A stretch of 17,928 bases of DNA from Pseudomonadota bacterium (GCA_023412745.1 JAEZBZ010000162.1:1-17928), one strand, 5' to 3'. Counted from the stretch's first letter, positions 5,303 to 13,631 are shown. Numbers and translations are program-made. The notes: generated by a model from the letters alone, not told the origin.

Positions 5303-6340
5303 TTACCGCCGAGGTTGTGCCGGCTGCGGGGACGGAGCTTCTGCGCGGCGATCCAATTGCTCGGTTTGCGGGTTATACTCGGCCTGCTTGCACGAGCAGC
5401 CCTGCACGAATTCCTTGCGATAACGAAAGGCAGCCTTGAGTGAGCTGTAGGGCTGGCGTGACCGGTGCGAAACGGCCTGGTTCATGTCGCCGCCCGGGTT
5501 CTGGTGATAGAAAAGCTCAGCCGGCGCAGCACACTTGGATTCACAGACCTGCGCGTCGCGGTCGAAATGGTTCGGTAGCGTCGAGAAACTGACCGGGAAA
5601 TAGTAGCCGTCACACAGCCGTACACAGACCGTGCGGAAGGTCGCGAACGGCAGGTTGCCGAATTGGCCGCCCGAAGAATCGCCGCTGTCATCATCCTGCC
5701 AGATGGACGAGAACGGATTTGAATTATACTGCCGGGCCTGCTGCTGGTAGGTCTGGCCGCAACCGTTCTGCGCCAGCTCGCGCACGATGTCTTCCTGGTA
5801 GGAGCGTCCACCCGACGACATGAGCTGCTGGCGCTGGGCGCTAAGTTCGGCCAGCCGGCGGTTGGCATTCTCGACCTGGGTGTTGAGGTCGACACACTGC
5901 TTGGTGCGTCGCAGGCTCTTGGAGAACAGGAAATATTCGTAGCAGCCGTTGCGCTCCAGCTGCTGCTGACCGAGCTGATACTGGCGATCTGTCAGCCGGA
6001 TATCCTGTTCGATCCTCGGCAGCAGGTCGCGGGACTGCGAACCGCGATTGGCTTCCTGAGCCAGGCGCTGTTCAAGCTGCAGGCAGATCGCGGAACGGCC
6101 GCCTTGTTGGCCATACTGGTATTGCTGGCCCTGCTGCGGCGCGCCTTGCGGCGGCCCGCGATAGACCGGATCGCGAGGCTCGGGCGGGCGCTGCTGTTGC
6201 TGCTGGCTGCTGCCACCCCAGCTATTCCAGGGCCAACCTTGGGCAAGGGCGGGAGCAGCAGCGGCCATGCATACCAGCGCTGCCACGCCGATGAAGCGTA
6301 GCCCGCGGTTCCGTGATGGCCCGCTGGGAACGAGGCGCAT
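5303..6340 (-). CDS. DUF2865 domain secreted protein
   Basis: This is a 345-residue exported protein. It has a Sec signal peptide (hydrophobic run FIGVAALVCMAAAAPALA, cleavage before QGWPW), a low-complexity Gln/Pro/Gly segment, a central coiled-coil-like Gln/Leu/Arg region with paired cysteines, and the conserved C-terminal DUF2865 block. That block includes RTVCVRLCDGYYFPVSFST, NHFDRDAQVCESKC and a later QGCSC. About ten cysteines in the mature part fit disulfide bonding in the periplasm. DUF2865 is frequent in Rhizobiales, with no known function. In-frame starts upstream are TTG 6391 and ATG 6373. I prefer the ATG at 6340 because it begins a normal-length signal peptide, has AAGGGGA upstream, and leaves room after the promoter at 6405-6432. 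Confidence 0.87.
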   Translation of the reverse strand: MRLVPSGPSRNRGLRFIGVAALVCMAAAAPALAQGWPWNSWGGSSQQQQQRPPEPRDPVYRGPPQGAPQQGQQYQYGQQGGRSAICLQLEQRLAQEANRGSQSRDLLPRIEQDIRLTDRQYQLGQQQLERNGCYEYFLFSKSLRRTKQCVDLNTQVENANRRLAELSAQRQQLMSSGGRSYQEDIVRELAQNGCGQTYQQQARQYNSNPFSSIWQDDDSGDSSGGQFGNLPFATFRTVCVRLCDGYYFPVSFSTLPNHFDRDAQVCESKCAAPAELFYHQNPGGDMNQAVSHRSRQPYSSLKAAFRYRKEFVQGCSCKQAEYNPQTEQLDRRAEAPSPQPAQPRR

Positions 6341-6404
6341 GTTGAACGTTTTCCCCTTGGGTGCGTGGGACATCGAATCGATGCCCGCCAAACCTCAAGC
6401 CGCA

Positions 6405-6432
6405 ATTATCGAGACATCGGCTATCGGGTCAA
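6405..6432 (-). promoter_or_regulatory. Sigma-70-type promoter candidate for the DUF2865 gene
   Basis: On the minus strand TTGACC (6432-6427), a 16-base spacer and GATAAT (6410-6405) match the sigma-70 consensus at five of six positions in each hexamer. Transcription would start near 6398, 58 bases before the preferred ATG at 6340. Confidence 0.55.
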
Positions 6433-6487
6433 TGCAGCGCAAATTTGGCGATGGACGGATCAAGCCGGTTTTCCAGAAGTCTCCGGC

Positions 6488-6517
6488 TTGACGCTGGCAG
6501 GTGCGCTCCCGCATAAG
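6488..6517 (+). promoter_or_regulatory. Weak promoter candidate upstream of cysS
   Basis: TTGACG (6488-6493), an 18-base spacer and CATAAG (6512-6517) resemble a sigma-70 promoter (five of six and four of six). It would give a leader of about 150 bases before the GTG of cysS. Its -35 overlaps the right arm of the inverted repeat at 6460-6491, so binding there could control it. Confidence 0.3.
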
Positions 6518-6672
6518 GTCGCCATGGAACAGCGCAGGCCGACATTCGCCGTCAGCACCTGTTGCGGCAATATCACTGGTATCATTCCGAGCTAGCTCTT
6601 CGCTGGCGCGCGGCCGCTCATCTTGCCCGGACATCAGAGCCACGCCCCGCCAGAAAGGTCAGGGGACTAAAC

Positions 6673-8091
6673 GTGACGCTCACGCTCTACAATACGCTGA
6701 CGCGCCGTAAGGAGCCGTTCAAGCCACTCGATCCGAACAACGTTCGGATGTATGTCTGCGGCCCGACCGTCTATGATTACGCCCATATCGGTAACGCGCG
6801 GCCGGTAATCGTCTTCGACGTGCTGTTCCGCCTGCTGCGGCATGTCTACGGGCCGGATCATGTCACCTACGCCCGCAACATCACCGACGTTGATGACAAG
6901 ATCAACGCGCGGGCGGCGCGGGACTACCCCGATAGTCCGCTGAACGAGGCGATCCGCAAGGTCACCGAGATGACCGAGCGGCAGTTCCACGAAGACATTG
7001 CGGCGCTCGGCGTGCTGCCGCCGACGGTGGAGCCGCGCGCGACCGAGCACATCGCGGACATGAAGCGGCTGATCGAGATGCTGGTGGCCAACGGCAACGC
7101 TTATGTCGCCGATGGCCACGTGCTGTTCGACGTTGCCGCCATGCCGGACTACGGCAAGCTTGCCAATCGCAGCCTGGACGAGATGGAAGCCGGCGCCCGG
7201 GTCGATGTCGCGCCGTACAAGAAGGGCGCGATGGACTTCGTGCTGTGGAAGCCGTCGAAGCCGGGCGAGCCGTCATGGCAGAGCCCGTGCGGAATTGCGA
7301 CGCCCGGCCGGCCAGGCTGGCACATCGAGTGCTCGGCGATGTCGGAAAAGCACCTCGGGCCCGTGTTCGACATTCACGGCGGCGGCATCGACCTGGTGTT
7401 TCCGCATCACGAGAACGAACTGGCGCAATCGCGCTGCGCACACGGCACGCCGCTCATGGCGCAAGTGTGGATGCACAACGGTTTCCTGCAGGTGGAAGGC
7501 GAGAAGATGTCGAAGAGCCTCGGCAACTTCATCACCATTCACGAGCTGCTACGCACCCGGCAGTTCGGCGCCAGTCCGTGGCATGGCCGGGTCATCAGGC
7601 TCGCGATGCTGGGCACACACTATCGCCAGCCGATCGACTGGACGGCCGAGCGGCTGGTGCAGTCGCGCGCAACGCTGCTCGACCTGGCGGAGCTGGTCGG
7701 TGGCGTCGCGGCATCCGGCGCGCCGAATAGCGAAGTGGTGGCGGCGCTGAGCGATGATCTCAACACGCCGAGCGCGCTGTCGATCGTGCACGGGCTGGCG
7801 AAGTCGGCGCGGCGCAACGCGGATATGGCGGCGGAACTGCGCAGTACGCTCGAATTCATGGGCCTGTATGGTGGCGAGACGCGCGAAGAGCTGAACGTTG
7901 GCGTCGAGCCGCTGGCCGTCGATACCGCGCAGGTGGAAGCGATGGTCGCGGCTCGTCTGGCGGCGCGCAAGACGAAAGACTTCAAAGAATCCGATCGTAT
8001 TCGCGATGAACTGGCCGCCATGGGCATCCAGCTCAAGGACGCCAAGGATGCGACCGGGGAGATCGTCACGACCTGGGAGGTCAAGCGGTGA
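6673..8091 (+). CDS. cysS: Cysteine--tRNA ligase
   Basis: This class I aminoacyl-tRNA synthetase of 472 residues charges tRNA-Cys with cysteine using ATP in the cytoplasm. The HIGN signature is at residues 38-41 (VYDYAHIGNARP) and KMSKS at 278-282 (EGEKMSKSLGNF). Zinc ligands align with those of E. coli CysS: C29 in YVCGPTVYD, C220 in HIECSAM, and H245 and E249 in FPHHENE. A C-terminal helical domain ends with the typical ARKTKDFKESDRIRDELA. The start is the GTG at 6673, six bases after a strong AGGGGA; the frame stays open upstream to 6562 but that extension is not family-like. It is preceded by a long divergent promoter region. Confidence 0.97.
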   Translation: MTLTLYNTLTRRKEPFKPLDPNNVRMYVCGPTVYDYAHIGNARPVIVFDVLFRLLRHVYGPDHVTYARNITDVDDKINARAARDYPDSPLNEAIRKVTEMTERQFHEDIAALGVLPPTVEPRATEHIADMKRLIEMLVANGNAYVADGHVLFDVAAMPDYGKLANRSLDEMEAGARVDVAPYKKGAMDFVLWKPSKPGEPSWQSPCGIATPGRPGWHIECSAMSEKHLGPVFDIHGGGIDLVFPHHENELAQSRCAHGTPLMAQVWMHNGFLQVEGEKMSKSLGNFITIHELLRTRQFGASPWHGRVIRLAMLGTHYRQPIDWTAERLVQSRATLLDLAELVGGVAASGAPNSEVVAALSDDLNTPSALSIVHGLAKSARRNADMAAELRSTLEFMGLYGGETREELNVGVEPLAVDTAQVEAMVAARLAARKTKDFKESDRIRDELAAMGIQLKDAKDATGEIVTTWEVKR

Positions 8092-8321
8092 GCGTGCGTG
8101 CGCCCGGCATCTTTGCGCGTGGCCCATGTGCCGCCCAGATTGCGCGCGCGTCTCGTCACAATCGAACTGAGGGAGAGCAAGCGGCGGCGTCATGTGTCGC
8201 GCGGTACGCGATGTCTTAACTCTTCGCGCCGATTCTTGCGCCTGGCGCGGGGGTACGTCTCGCGGCAGGACACGCAGTCGGAGACCACTTTGCGCGGCAA
8301 AACAACACAAGAGGTGAAGCG

Positions 8322-8717
8322 GTGACGAAAGCGCCCGTCCTCGATCATGTCGGTATCGTCGTCAGTGACTATGCGCGCTCGAAAGCGTTCTATACCGCCG
8401 CTCTGCTGCCGCTCGGCATTTCGCTGGCCATGGAACTCGATCGCGCCACGACCGGCGGATTTGAAGGCGCGGGCTTCGGGCGTGGCAAGCCGTACTTCTG
8501 GATATCAGGAGGCGCCGCGACGAGCCCGCTACACATCGCCTTCGGCGCCGCAACCAGGGACGAGGTTGATGCGTTCCATGCCGCGGCATTGGCGGCAGGC
8601 GGCAAGGATAACGGCGCGCCGGGGTTGCGACCGCACTATCATGCGACTTACTACGGTGCATTTGTGCTTGATCCGGACGGCCACAACGTGGAGGCTGTCT
8701 GCCATTCATCCGAGTAG
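8322..8717 (+). CDS. VOC (glyoxalase/dioxygenase superfamily) protein
   Basis: This 131-residue single-domain protein has paired beta-alpha-beta-beta-beta modules. The start PVLDHVGIVVSDYARSKAFY supplies metal-ligand candidate H9. The middle gives H71 in PLHIAFGA, and FVLDPDGHNVEAVCH at the end gives E124. These are three of the usual four VOC metal positions. Such proteins include glyoxalases, dioxygenases and isomerases, and the substrate here is unknown. The GTG at 8322 follows GAGGTG at 8311-8316. A 41-residue gene starts 6 bases after its stop and cimA follows, so the three probably form one transcript. A 230-base gap separates it from cysS. Confidence 0.85.
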   Translation: MTKAPVLDHVGIVVSDYARSKAFYTAALLPLGISLAMELDRATTGGFEGAGFGRGKPYFWISGGAATSPLHIAFGAATRDEVDAFHAAALAAGGKDNGAPGLRPHYHATYYGAFVLDPDGHNVEAVCHSSE

Positions 8718-8723
8718 TGAGCG

Positions 8724-8849
8724 ATGACCAACCCTGATCCCGAAACCCAGCCGCCGTTCCAGCGTCACTGGCTCTACTACATGATCCTGAAAATCGCTGT
8801 CGTGGCCGCTGCCGTCGCGATCGCCCTGCGTTATGCCGAAATCATCTAA
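8724..8849 (+). CDS. 41-residue single-helix membrane protein
   Basis: The ATG at 8724 opens 41 codons ending in TAA at 8847-8849. The product has a polar Pro-rich N-terminus (MTNPDPETQPPFQRHW) and a continuous hydrophobic helix from about residue 17 to 35 (MILKIAVVAAAVAIALRY), ending AEII. It fills exactly the gap between the VOC gene (6 bases upstream) and cimA (9 bases downstream). The TAA is the first part of TAAGG, which can act as the ribosome-binding site for cimA, suggesting translational coupling. The ribosome-binding site of the small gene itself is weak (GTGAG). No family is recognised; coding status rests on the membrane-like pattern and tight packing. Confidence 0.6.
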   Translation: MTNPDPETQPPFQRHWLYYMILKIAVVAAAVAIALRYAEII

Positions 8850-8858
8850 GGCCGACTT

Positions 8859-10469
8859 GTGACCCGCGATCGTTTGTATTTGTTCGACACGACCCTCAGA
8901 GACGGCGCGCAGACCACCGGCGTCGATTTTTCCGTCGAGGACAAGCGGCGCATTTGCGATGTGCTGGATAGCATCGGCATTGACTACATCGAGGGCGGAT
9001 ATCCGGGAGCCAATGCGACGGATACGGCGTTCTTCGGCGCACCGCCCGTGCTGAACCATGCGCGGCTGACGGCATTCGGCATGACCAAGCGCGCGGGGCG
9101 TTCCGTTGCCAATGATCCCGGTTTCCAGGCAACGCTGCAGACGGACGTGCCGGCGACCTGCCTCGTCGCCAAGAGCTGGGATTATCACGTGCGCGTTGCG
9201 CTCGGTATTACCAACGAGGAGAACCTCGACGGCGTGACGCAATCCGTCGCAGCGCTGTGCGAGGCCGGCCGCGAGGCGATGATCGACTGCGAGCATTTCT
9301 TCGACGGCTACAAGGGCAATCGCGCGTACGCGCTTGCGGTGGCCAAGGCCGCCTATGATGCCGGTGCGCGCTGGGTGGTGTTGTGCGATACCAATGGCGG
9401 CACGCTTCCCCATGAGGTCGAGCGCATCGTCGCCGACGTGTGCAAGTTCGTGCCGGGCACGCATCTGGGCATCCATACGCACAACGATACGGAAAACGCG
9501 GTCGCCAATACGCTGGCGGCGGTGCGGGCTGGCGTGCGCCAGATCCAGGGCACGCTGAATGGCCTCGGCGAGCGCTGCGGCAACGCCAATCTCACCTCGA
9601 TCATTCCGACACTGCTGCTGAAGTCCGAGTTTGCGGATTACTTTGAAACGGCCGTCACGCCCGAGCGGCTGATGCGGCTGACCCAGGCGAGCCGCGTGCT
9701 GGATGAAATCCTGAACCGCGCGCCGAACCGGCAGGCGCCCTATGTCGGCGAGGCGGCGTTCGCCACCAAGGCCGGCATTCATGCGTCCGCCATCCTGAAA
9801 GAGCCGGAAACCTACGAGCACGTGAAACCGGAAAGCGTCGGCAACCGTCGCCGCGTGCTGGTGTCGGATCAGGCCGGCAAGTCGAATATCATGGCCGAGC
9901 TGGAACGCATCGGCATCGCGATTCGCCGCGACGATGCGCGTGTCAGCCGGCTGCTCGACGAGGTCAAGGAACGCGAGGCCGTCGGTTACGCCTACGAGGC
10001 GGCCGAAGCGTCGTTCGAGCTGCTGGCACGGCGGCTGCTCGGCGAAGTGCCGCAGTATTTCACCGTCGACAGCTTCCGCGTGATGGTCGAAAAGCGGCAC
10101 AACGCGGTCGGCCATCTGGTCACGGTCTCGGAAGCGACGGTCAAGGTGTTCATCGCCGGTGATGCGGAGCCGCTGTGGTCGGTCGCGGAAGGCAATGGCC
10201 CGGTCAATGCGCTGGATCAGGCGCTGCGCAAGGATCTTGGCCGCTACCAGAAGCACATCAACAACGTCGAGTTGGTCGACTATAAGGTGCGCATCCTGAC
10301 TGGCGGTACGGAAGCGTTGACACGCGTTCTGATCGAAAGCCAGGACAAGACCACCGGGGATCGCTGGTTCACGGGCGGCGGGTCGCCGAACATCGTCGAT
10401 GCGAGTTTCGAGGCGCTGGTCGACTCGATCAACTACAAGCTGTTCAAGGACGGGGCTCAACTCGCCTGA
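8859..10469 (+). CDS. cimA: (R)-citramalate synthase
   Basis: This 536-residue enzyme condenses pyruvate with acetyl-CoA to give (R)-citramalate, the first step of a threonine-independent route to 2-oxobutyrate and isoleucine. The catalytic HMGL-like TIM barrel occupies about residues 1-280. It shows LFDTTLRDGAQTTGVDFS (catalytic R14, metal D15), the metal pair H206 and H208 in GIHTHND, and the glycine-rich GLGERCGNANL. The C-terminal LeuA-type regulatory dimer domain (about 390-530) includes AVGHLVTVSEATVKV and is where end-product inhibition acts in this family. The ATTLRDGAQ-T-GV form, overall length and the EGGYPGAN motif fit the CimA (TIGR00977-like) group rather than 2-isopropylmalate or homocitrate synthase. 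The start is GTG at 8859 after AAGG. Confidence 0.93.
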   Translation: MTRDRLYLFDTTLRDGAQTTGVDFSVEDKRRICDVLDSIGIDYIEGGYPGANATDTAFFGAPPVLNHARLTAFGMTKRAGRSVANDPGFQATLQTDVPATCLVAKSWDYHVRVALGITNEENLDGVTQSVAALCEAGREAMIDCEHFFDGYKGNRAYALAVAKAAYDAGARWVVLCDTNGGTLPHEVERIVADVCKFVPGTHLGIHTHNDTENAVANTLAAVRAGVRQIQGTLNGLGERCGNANLTSIIPTLLLKSEFADYFETAVTPERLMRLTQASRVLDEILNRAPNRQAPYVGEAAFATKAGIHASAILKEPETYEHVKPESVGNRRRVLVSDQAGKSNIMAELERIGIAIRRDDARVSRLLDEVKEREAVGYAYEAAEASFELLARRLLGEVPQYFTVDSFRVMVEKRHNAVGHLVTVSEATVKVFIAGDAEPLWSVAEGNGPVNALDQALRKDLGRYQKHINNVELVDYKVRILTGGTEALTRVLIESQDKTTGDRWFTGGGSPNIVDASFEALVDSINYKLFKDGAQLA

Positions 10470-10554
10470 TAGCGTCTCGCGATAGACATGGGCGGCGCGC
10501 GTGACGCTGCGCTGCATGCCCCGCGACGACAGCACCCGATAAGGTACACCTGAC

Positions 10555-11643
10555 GTGCGTACTGACCTGTTCGATTTCGACCTGCCGGAGGACCGCATCG
10601 CGCTGCATCCGCTGCCCGAGCGGGATACCGCGCGCATGCTGGTGGTGCGGCCGGGTGGGCAGCCGGAGCTTGCGGACAGGAACGTCGGCGATCTGCCGTC
10701 GTATCTCAAAGCCGGCGACGTGCTGGTCTGCAACAACACCCGCGTGATCCGCGCCGCGCTGACCGGCACGCGGACGCGCGCTGGCAATACCGCGAAGGTT
10801 TCGTTCAACCTGCACAAGCGCGTCGACGAAAGCCGTTGGCGTGCGTTCGCGCGTCCGGCCAAGCGGCTGGAGGTCGGCGACGTGGTCCGCTTCGGTCATG
10901 AAGGGCGCGTGTGTTTTCTCGGCACGCTCGACGCGACAGTCGCTGCCAAGGGCGAGGCCGGCGAGGTTGAACTCGCCTTCAGCATGCACAGCGCCTATCT
11001 CGATGAAGCCATCGAGGCGCTCGGCGATCCGCCGCTGCCGCCGTATATCGCGGCCAAGCGCCCGCCGACCGACGATGACCTCGCGTCGTACCAGACGGTG
11101 TTCGCGCAACGCGAAGGTGCGGTCGCGGCGCCGACTGCTGGACTGCATTTCACCGATCGCCTGCTGGCCAGGCTGGAAGCGCAAGGCATTTCGCGCCAGT
11201 TCCTGACGCTGCACGTCGGTGCGGGCACGTTCCTGCCGGTCAAGGCAGATGATACCAGCGAGCATCGCATGCATGCGGAGTGGGGGGAGATCACGCCGGA
11301 AGCGGCGGACGCTCTGAACGCCGCGCGCACTGCTGGCGGGCGCATCGTTGCGGTCGGCACGACGGCGCTGCGGCTGCTCGAAAGTGCAGCGGACGCACAG
11401 GGCCGCATCCATCCGTTCGCGGGTGATACCGACATCTTCATCACGCCCGGTTATCGGTTCCGCGCCGTCGATGTATTGATGACCAACTTCCACCTGCCCC
11501 GCTCGACGCTGTTCATGCTGGTGTCGGCGTTTTCTGGCCTGCCGACCATGCAGGCCGCCTACGCGCACGCCATCGCCGCCGGCTATCGCTTCTATTCGTA
11601 CGGCGACGCGTCGCTGCTGTTTCCCGCTCAGGACCATCCATGA
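10555..11643 (+). CDS. queA: S-adenosylmethionine:tRNA ribosyltransferase-isomerase
   Basis: This 362-residue enzyme transfers and rearranges the ribose of S-adenosylmethionine onto preQ1-modified tRNA to form epoxyqueuosine at wobble position 34. Family hallmarks are the N-terminal FDFDLPEDRIALHPLPERD, the central VLVCNNTRVIRAAL, PTAGLHFTDRLLARL, the LHVGAGTFLPVK motif and the C-terminal TNFHLPRSTLFMLVSAFSG. Length fits the usual 340-365. The start is GTG at 10555, with AAGG ten bases upstream. It lies 85 bases after cimA and overlaps tgt by 4 bases (ATGA), so the two queuosine genes are translationally coupled. Confidence 0.97.
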   Translation: MRTDLFDFDLPEDRIALHPLPERDTARMLVVRPGGQPELADRNVGDLPSYLKAGDVLVCNNTRVIRAALTGTRTRAGNTAKVSFNLHKRVDESRWRAFARPAKRLEVGDVVRFGHEGRVCFLGTLDATVAAKGEAGEVELAFSMHSAYLDEAIEALGDPPLPPYIAAKRPPTDDDLASYQTVFAQREGAVAAPTAGLHFTDRLLARLEAQGISRQFLTLHVGAGTFLPVKADDTSEHRMHAEWGEITPEAADALNAARTAGGRIVAVGTTALRLLESAADAQGRIHPFAGDTDIFITPGYRFRAVDVLMTNFHLPRSTLFMLVSAFSGLPTMQAAYAHAIAAGYRFYSYGDASLLFPAQDHP

Positions 11644-12773
11644 CAAATCAGTTTTACTACCGGCCGATTGCCGAGGATGCGGGCGCGCGACTGGGCGAAA
11701 TCGTAACGCCGCGTGGCATCATCCGTACTCCGGCATTCATGCCGGTCGGTACGGTGGCGACGGTTAAGGGGCTCTATCCGGCGCAGGTGAAAGAGGCCGG
11801 TGCCGACATCCTGCTCGGCAACACCTATCACCTGATGCTGCGGCCGGGGGCGGAGCGTGTCGCGCGTCTCGGCGGCCTGCACAGTTTCATGCGCTGGGAC
11901 AGGCCGATCCTGACCGACTCGGGCGGCTTCCAGATCATGTCGCTGGCTAACCTGCGCAGGATCACCGAGGAGGGCGCCAGCTTCCAGTCGCACCTGGATG
12001 GGTCGCGGCACATGCTGACGCCGGAACGCGCGGTTGAGATCCAATGCCTGCTCGGCAGCGATATCCAGATGCAGCTCGACGAATGCATCGCCTATCCGGC
12101 CGAAAAGGACGAGGCACAGCGCGCCATGGAGATGTCGCTGCGCTGGGCTGAGCGTTGCAAGCGGGCGTTCGCCGATATGGCGAAGCCCGGCCAGGCGTTG
12201 TTCGGCATCGTGCAGGGTGGCGTGTATGCCGATCTGCGCCGCAAGTCGGCGGATGCGCTGACCGCGATGGATCTGCCGGGCTATGCCGTCGGCGGGCTGG
12301 CGGTCGGCGAAGGCCAGGAGATCATGCTGTCGACGCTGGAGCAGACCCTGCCGCATCTGCCGATCACCAAGCCGCGCTATCTGATGGGGGTCGGCACGCC
12401 GTCGGATCTGATCGAAGCGGTGGCGCGCGGTATCGATATGTTCGACTGCGTGATGCCGACTCGTTCGGGGCGTCACGGACAGGCATTCACATGGGCTGGC
12501 CGGGTCAACCTGCGTAATGCGCGGCATGCGGAGGATATGCGCCCGCTGGATGAAAACAGCGCCTGTCCGGCCGCGCGCGACTATTCACGCGCCTACCTGC
12601 ATCATCTGGTCAAATCCGGGGAATTGCTCGGTTCGATGATTCTGAGCTGGGCGAACATCTGGTTCTATCAGGAGCTGATGGCGGCCATGCGGACGGCGAT
12701 CGCCGAAGGGCGCTTTGCTGCATTCGCGGCCGAACATCGTGTGCGGCTGGCGGAGCTGGAAGCCGCAGACTGA
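11640..12773 (+). CDS. tgt: tRNA-guanine transglycosylase
   Basis: This 377-residue TIM-barrel enzyme exchanges guanine 34 for preQ1 in tRNAs with GUN anticodons (Asp, Asn, His, Tyr). The active-site DSGGFQ (D93) and GIDMFDCVMPTRSGRHG (D266/D269 region, with the base-exchange nucleophile) are intact, as is FGIVQGG near residue 188. The zinc-site region is unusual. Where characterised enzymes have C-x-C-x2-C and a later His, this one has S307, C309 and A312 (ENSACPAARDYSRAYLHHL) and A338 (SWANIWFY), so three of four ligands are gone. The ATG at 11640 overlaps the queA stop. Function is otherwise well supported. Confidence 0.96.
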   Translation: MTNQFYYRPIAEDAGARLGEIVTPRGIIRTPAFMPVGTVATVKGLYPAQVKEAGADILLGNTYHLMLRPGAERVARLGGLHSFMRWDRPILTDSGGFQIMSLANLRRITEEGASFQSHLDGSRHMLTPERAVEIQCLLGSDIQMQLDECIAYPAEKDEAQRAMEMSLRWAERCKRAFADMAKPGQALFGIVQGGVYADLRRKSADALTAMDLPGYAVGGLAVGEGQEIMLSTLEQTLPHLPITKPRYLMGVGTPSDLIEAVARGIDMFDCVMPTRSGRHGQAFTWAGRVNLRNARHAEDMRPLDENSACPAARDYSRAYLHHLVKSGELLGSMILSWANIWFYQELMAAMRTAIAEGRFAAFAAEHRVRLAELEAAD

Positions 12774-12801
12774 TCCGCGGCCGGGGCTTCGCGCCGACCT
12801 C

Positions 12802-12812
12802 TCCCCTGGGGA
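12802..12812 (+). terminator. Weak hairpin after tgt
   Basis: TCCCC (12802-12806), T, GGGGA (12808-12812) lies within an ACCTCTCCCC context, and a GATTTTGGTT tract follows about 15 bases later. It lies in the 75-base gap between convergent tgt and the GntR gene. The wording also resembles a decayed CCTCTCCCC-type rhizobial intergenic repeat. Confidence 0.3.
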
Positions 12813-12848
12813 AGGGACGCGCGTCTCGATTTTGGTTAGGGAAAGATC

Positions 12849-13577
12849 CTAAAGCCCCTCGCTGCCGCAGCGCGCCAGCAGCCGCAGCAGAAGCGCTCCT
12901 GCCCGCTGGCGATGTCGGCGATGGATGGAGGCGGCCGTCTCGCCGTCGCGCTTGCGGATGGCTTCCACGACATTGGCATGGTCGCGGTTGGAATCTACCG
13001 GCTTGGGCCGCAGTTTCAGCGTTTGCATGCGCGCCCGATAGGCCTGATCGCGGAAGGTCGTGACGATCTGGGTCATGCGCGAGTTGTTGGCCAGATTGAC
13101 CAGTCGCGTGTGGAAAATCTCGTCGGTCTGCGCCCAGGCCATCAGGTCGGCGCGTGCCAGCGCGGCATCCATATCCGCGACGGCATCCTCCAGCAGGCGG
13201 ATTTCATCGCGATTGAGGCCGCGATCCGCGACGTTGCGGGCCGCAAGTGCCTCCAGCTCGGTGAGCAGCTCGTAGATCTCGCGCATATCGTCGACCGAGA
13301 CCGGCAGCACGCGCGCGCCATGGCGCGGCCGCACCTCGACCAAACGTTCATCGCTGAGCCGGATCAGCGCCTCGCGAACCGGCGTGCGGCTCATGCCGAG
13401 AGCGTCGGCCAGTTCCTGTTCGAGATACTGGGCGTTCGGCGGCATATCGTTGTCGAGGATACGCCGCCGGATTTCGCGATAGGCGCGCAACGTCTGAGGC
13501 ATGCGCTCAAGATCGGCGGCATCGTCCTCGGCGGTCATGCCTGCCGTGGCAGTATCGTGACGGTCTCGCTGCATCAT
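12849..13577 (-). CDS. GntR family regulator, FadR/FCD subfamily
   Basis: This 242-residue repressor-type regulator has an N-terminal winged helix-turn-helix at about 28-92. It includes AYREIRRRILDNDMPPN, LEQELADALGMSRTPVREAL and the wing RPRHGARVLPVS. An all-helical FCD ligand domain follows at about 96-220, with metal-ligand candidates in TDEIFHTRL, NRDHANVVEAI and SIHRRHRQR. FCD regulators usually sense an organic acid or sugar acid and repress an adjacent catabolic operon. The ATG at 13577 follows GGGGAGAG closely; a second ATG is the next codon. It lies downstream of, and on the same strand as, the dehydrogenase (78-base gap), and probably controls that gene and the divergent operon. Confidence 0.92.
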   Translation of the reverse strand: MMQRDRHDTATAGMTAEDDAADLERMPQTLRAYREIRRRILDNDMPPNAQYLEQELADALGMSRTPVREALIRLSDERLVEVRPRHGARVLPVSVDDMREIYELLTELEALAARNVADRGLNRDEIRLLEDAVADMDAALARADLMAWAQTDEIFHTRLVNLANNSRMTQIVTTFRDQAYRARMQTLKLRPKPVDSNRDHANVVEAIRKRDGETAASIHRRHRQRAGALLLRLLARCGSEGL

Positions 13578-13619
13578 GGCTCTCCCCGACTGTTACGAGG
13601 AATGAGACGTTCGCGTCAT

Positions 13620-13631
13620 ATTGTGACCAAT
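13620..13631. promoter_or_regulatory. ATTG-N4-CAAT palindrome upstream of the GntR gene
   Basis: ATTGTGACCAAT has perfect ATTG/CAAT arms and lies 43 bases before the GntR start. FCD-type regulators often bind short palindromes with GT/AC-like cores, so this is a possible autoregulatory operator. The evidence is only symmetry and position. Confidence 0.25.

Larger units (their letters stand above)
6341..6672. other. Divergent intergenic region between DUF2865 and cysS
   Basis: About 330 bases hold the divergent promoters. I see a good minus-strand promoter (6405-6432), a weaker plus-strand candidate (6488-6517), and a 9-bp inverted repeat, TCAAGCCGG (6460-6468) with CCGGCTTGA (6483-6491), whose right arm overlaps the plus-strand -35. 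No open frame here looks coding. Confidence 0.5.

Noticed and set aside
8092..8321. A possible gene between cysS and the VOC gene (frame 8098-8325).
   Set aside because: Arg/Ser-rich product, no ribosome-binding site, and it overlaps the VOC start region in another frame.
8706..10862. A 718-codon open frame on the minus strand opposite cimA and the start of queA.
   Set aside because: It is antisense to well-supported genes, is Arg/His/Gly-rich with no domain, and arises from codon-position GC bias.
10444..12527. Long minus-strand frames (about 400 and 300 codons) opposite queA and tgt.
   Set aside because: They mirror the coding strands of two certain housekeeping genes and have no family features.
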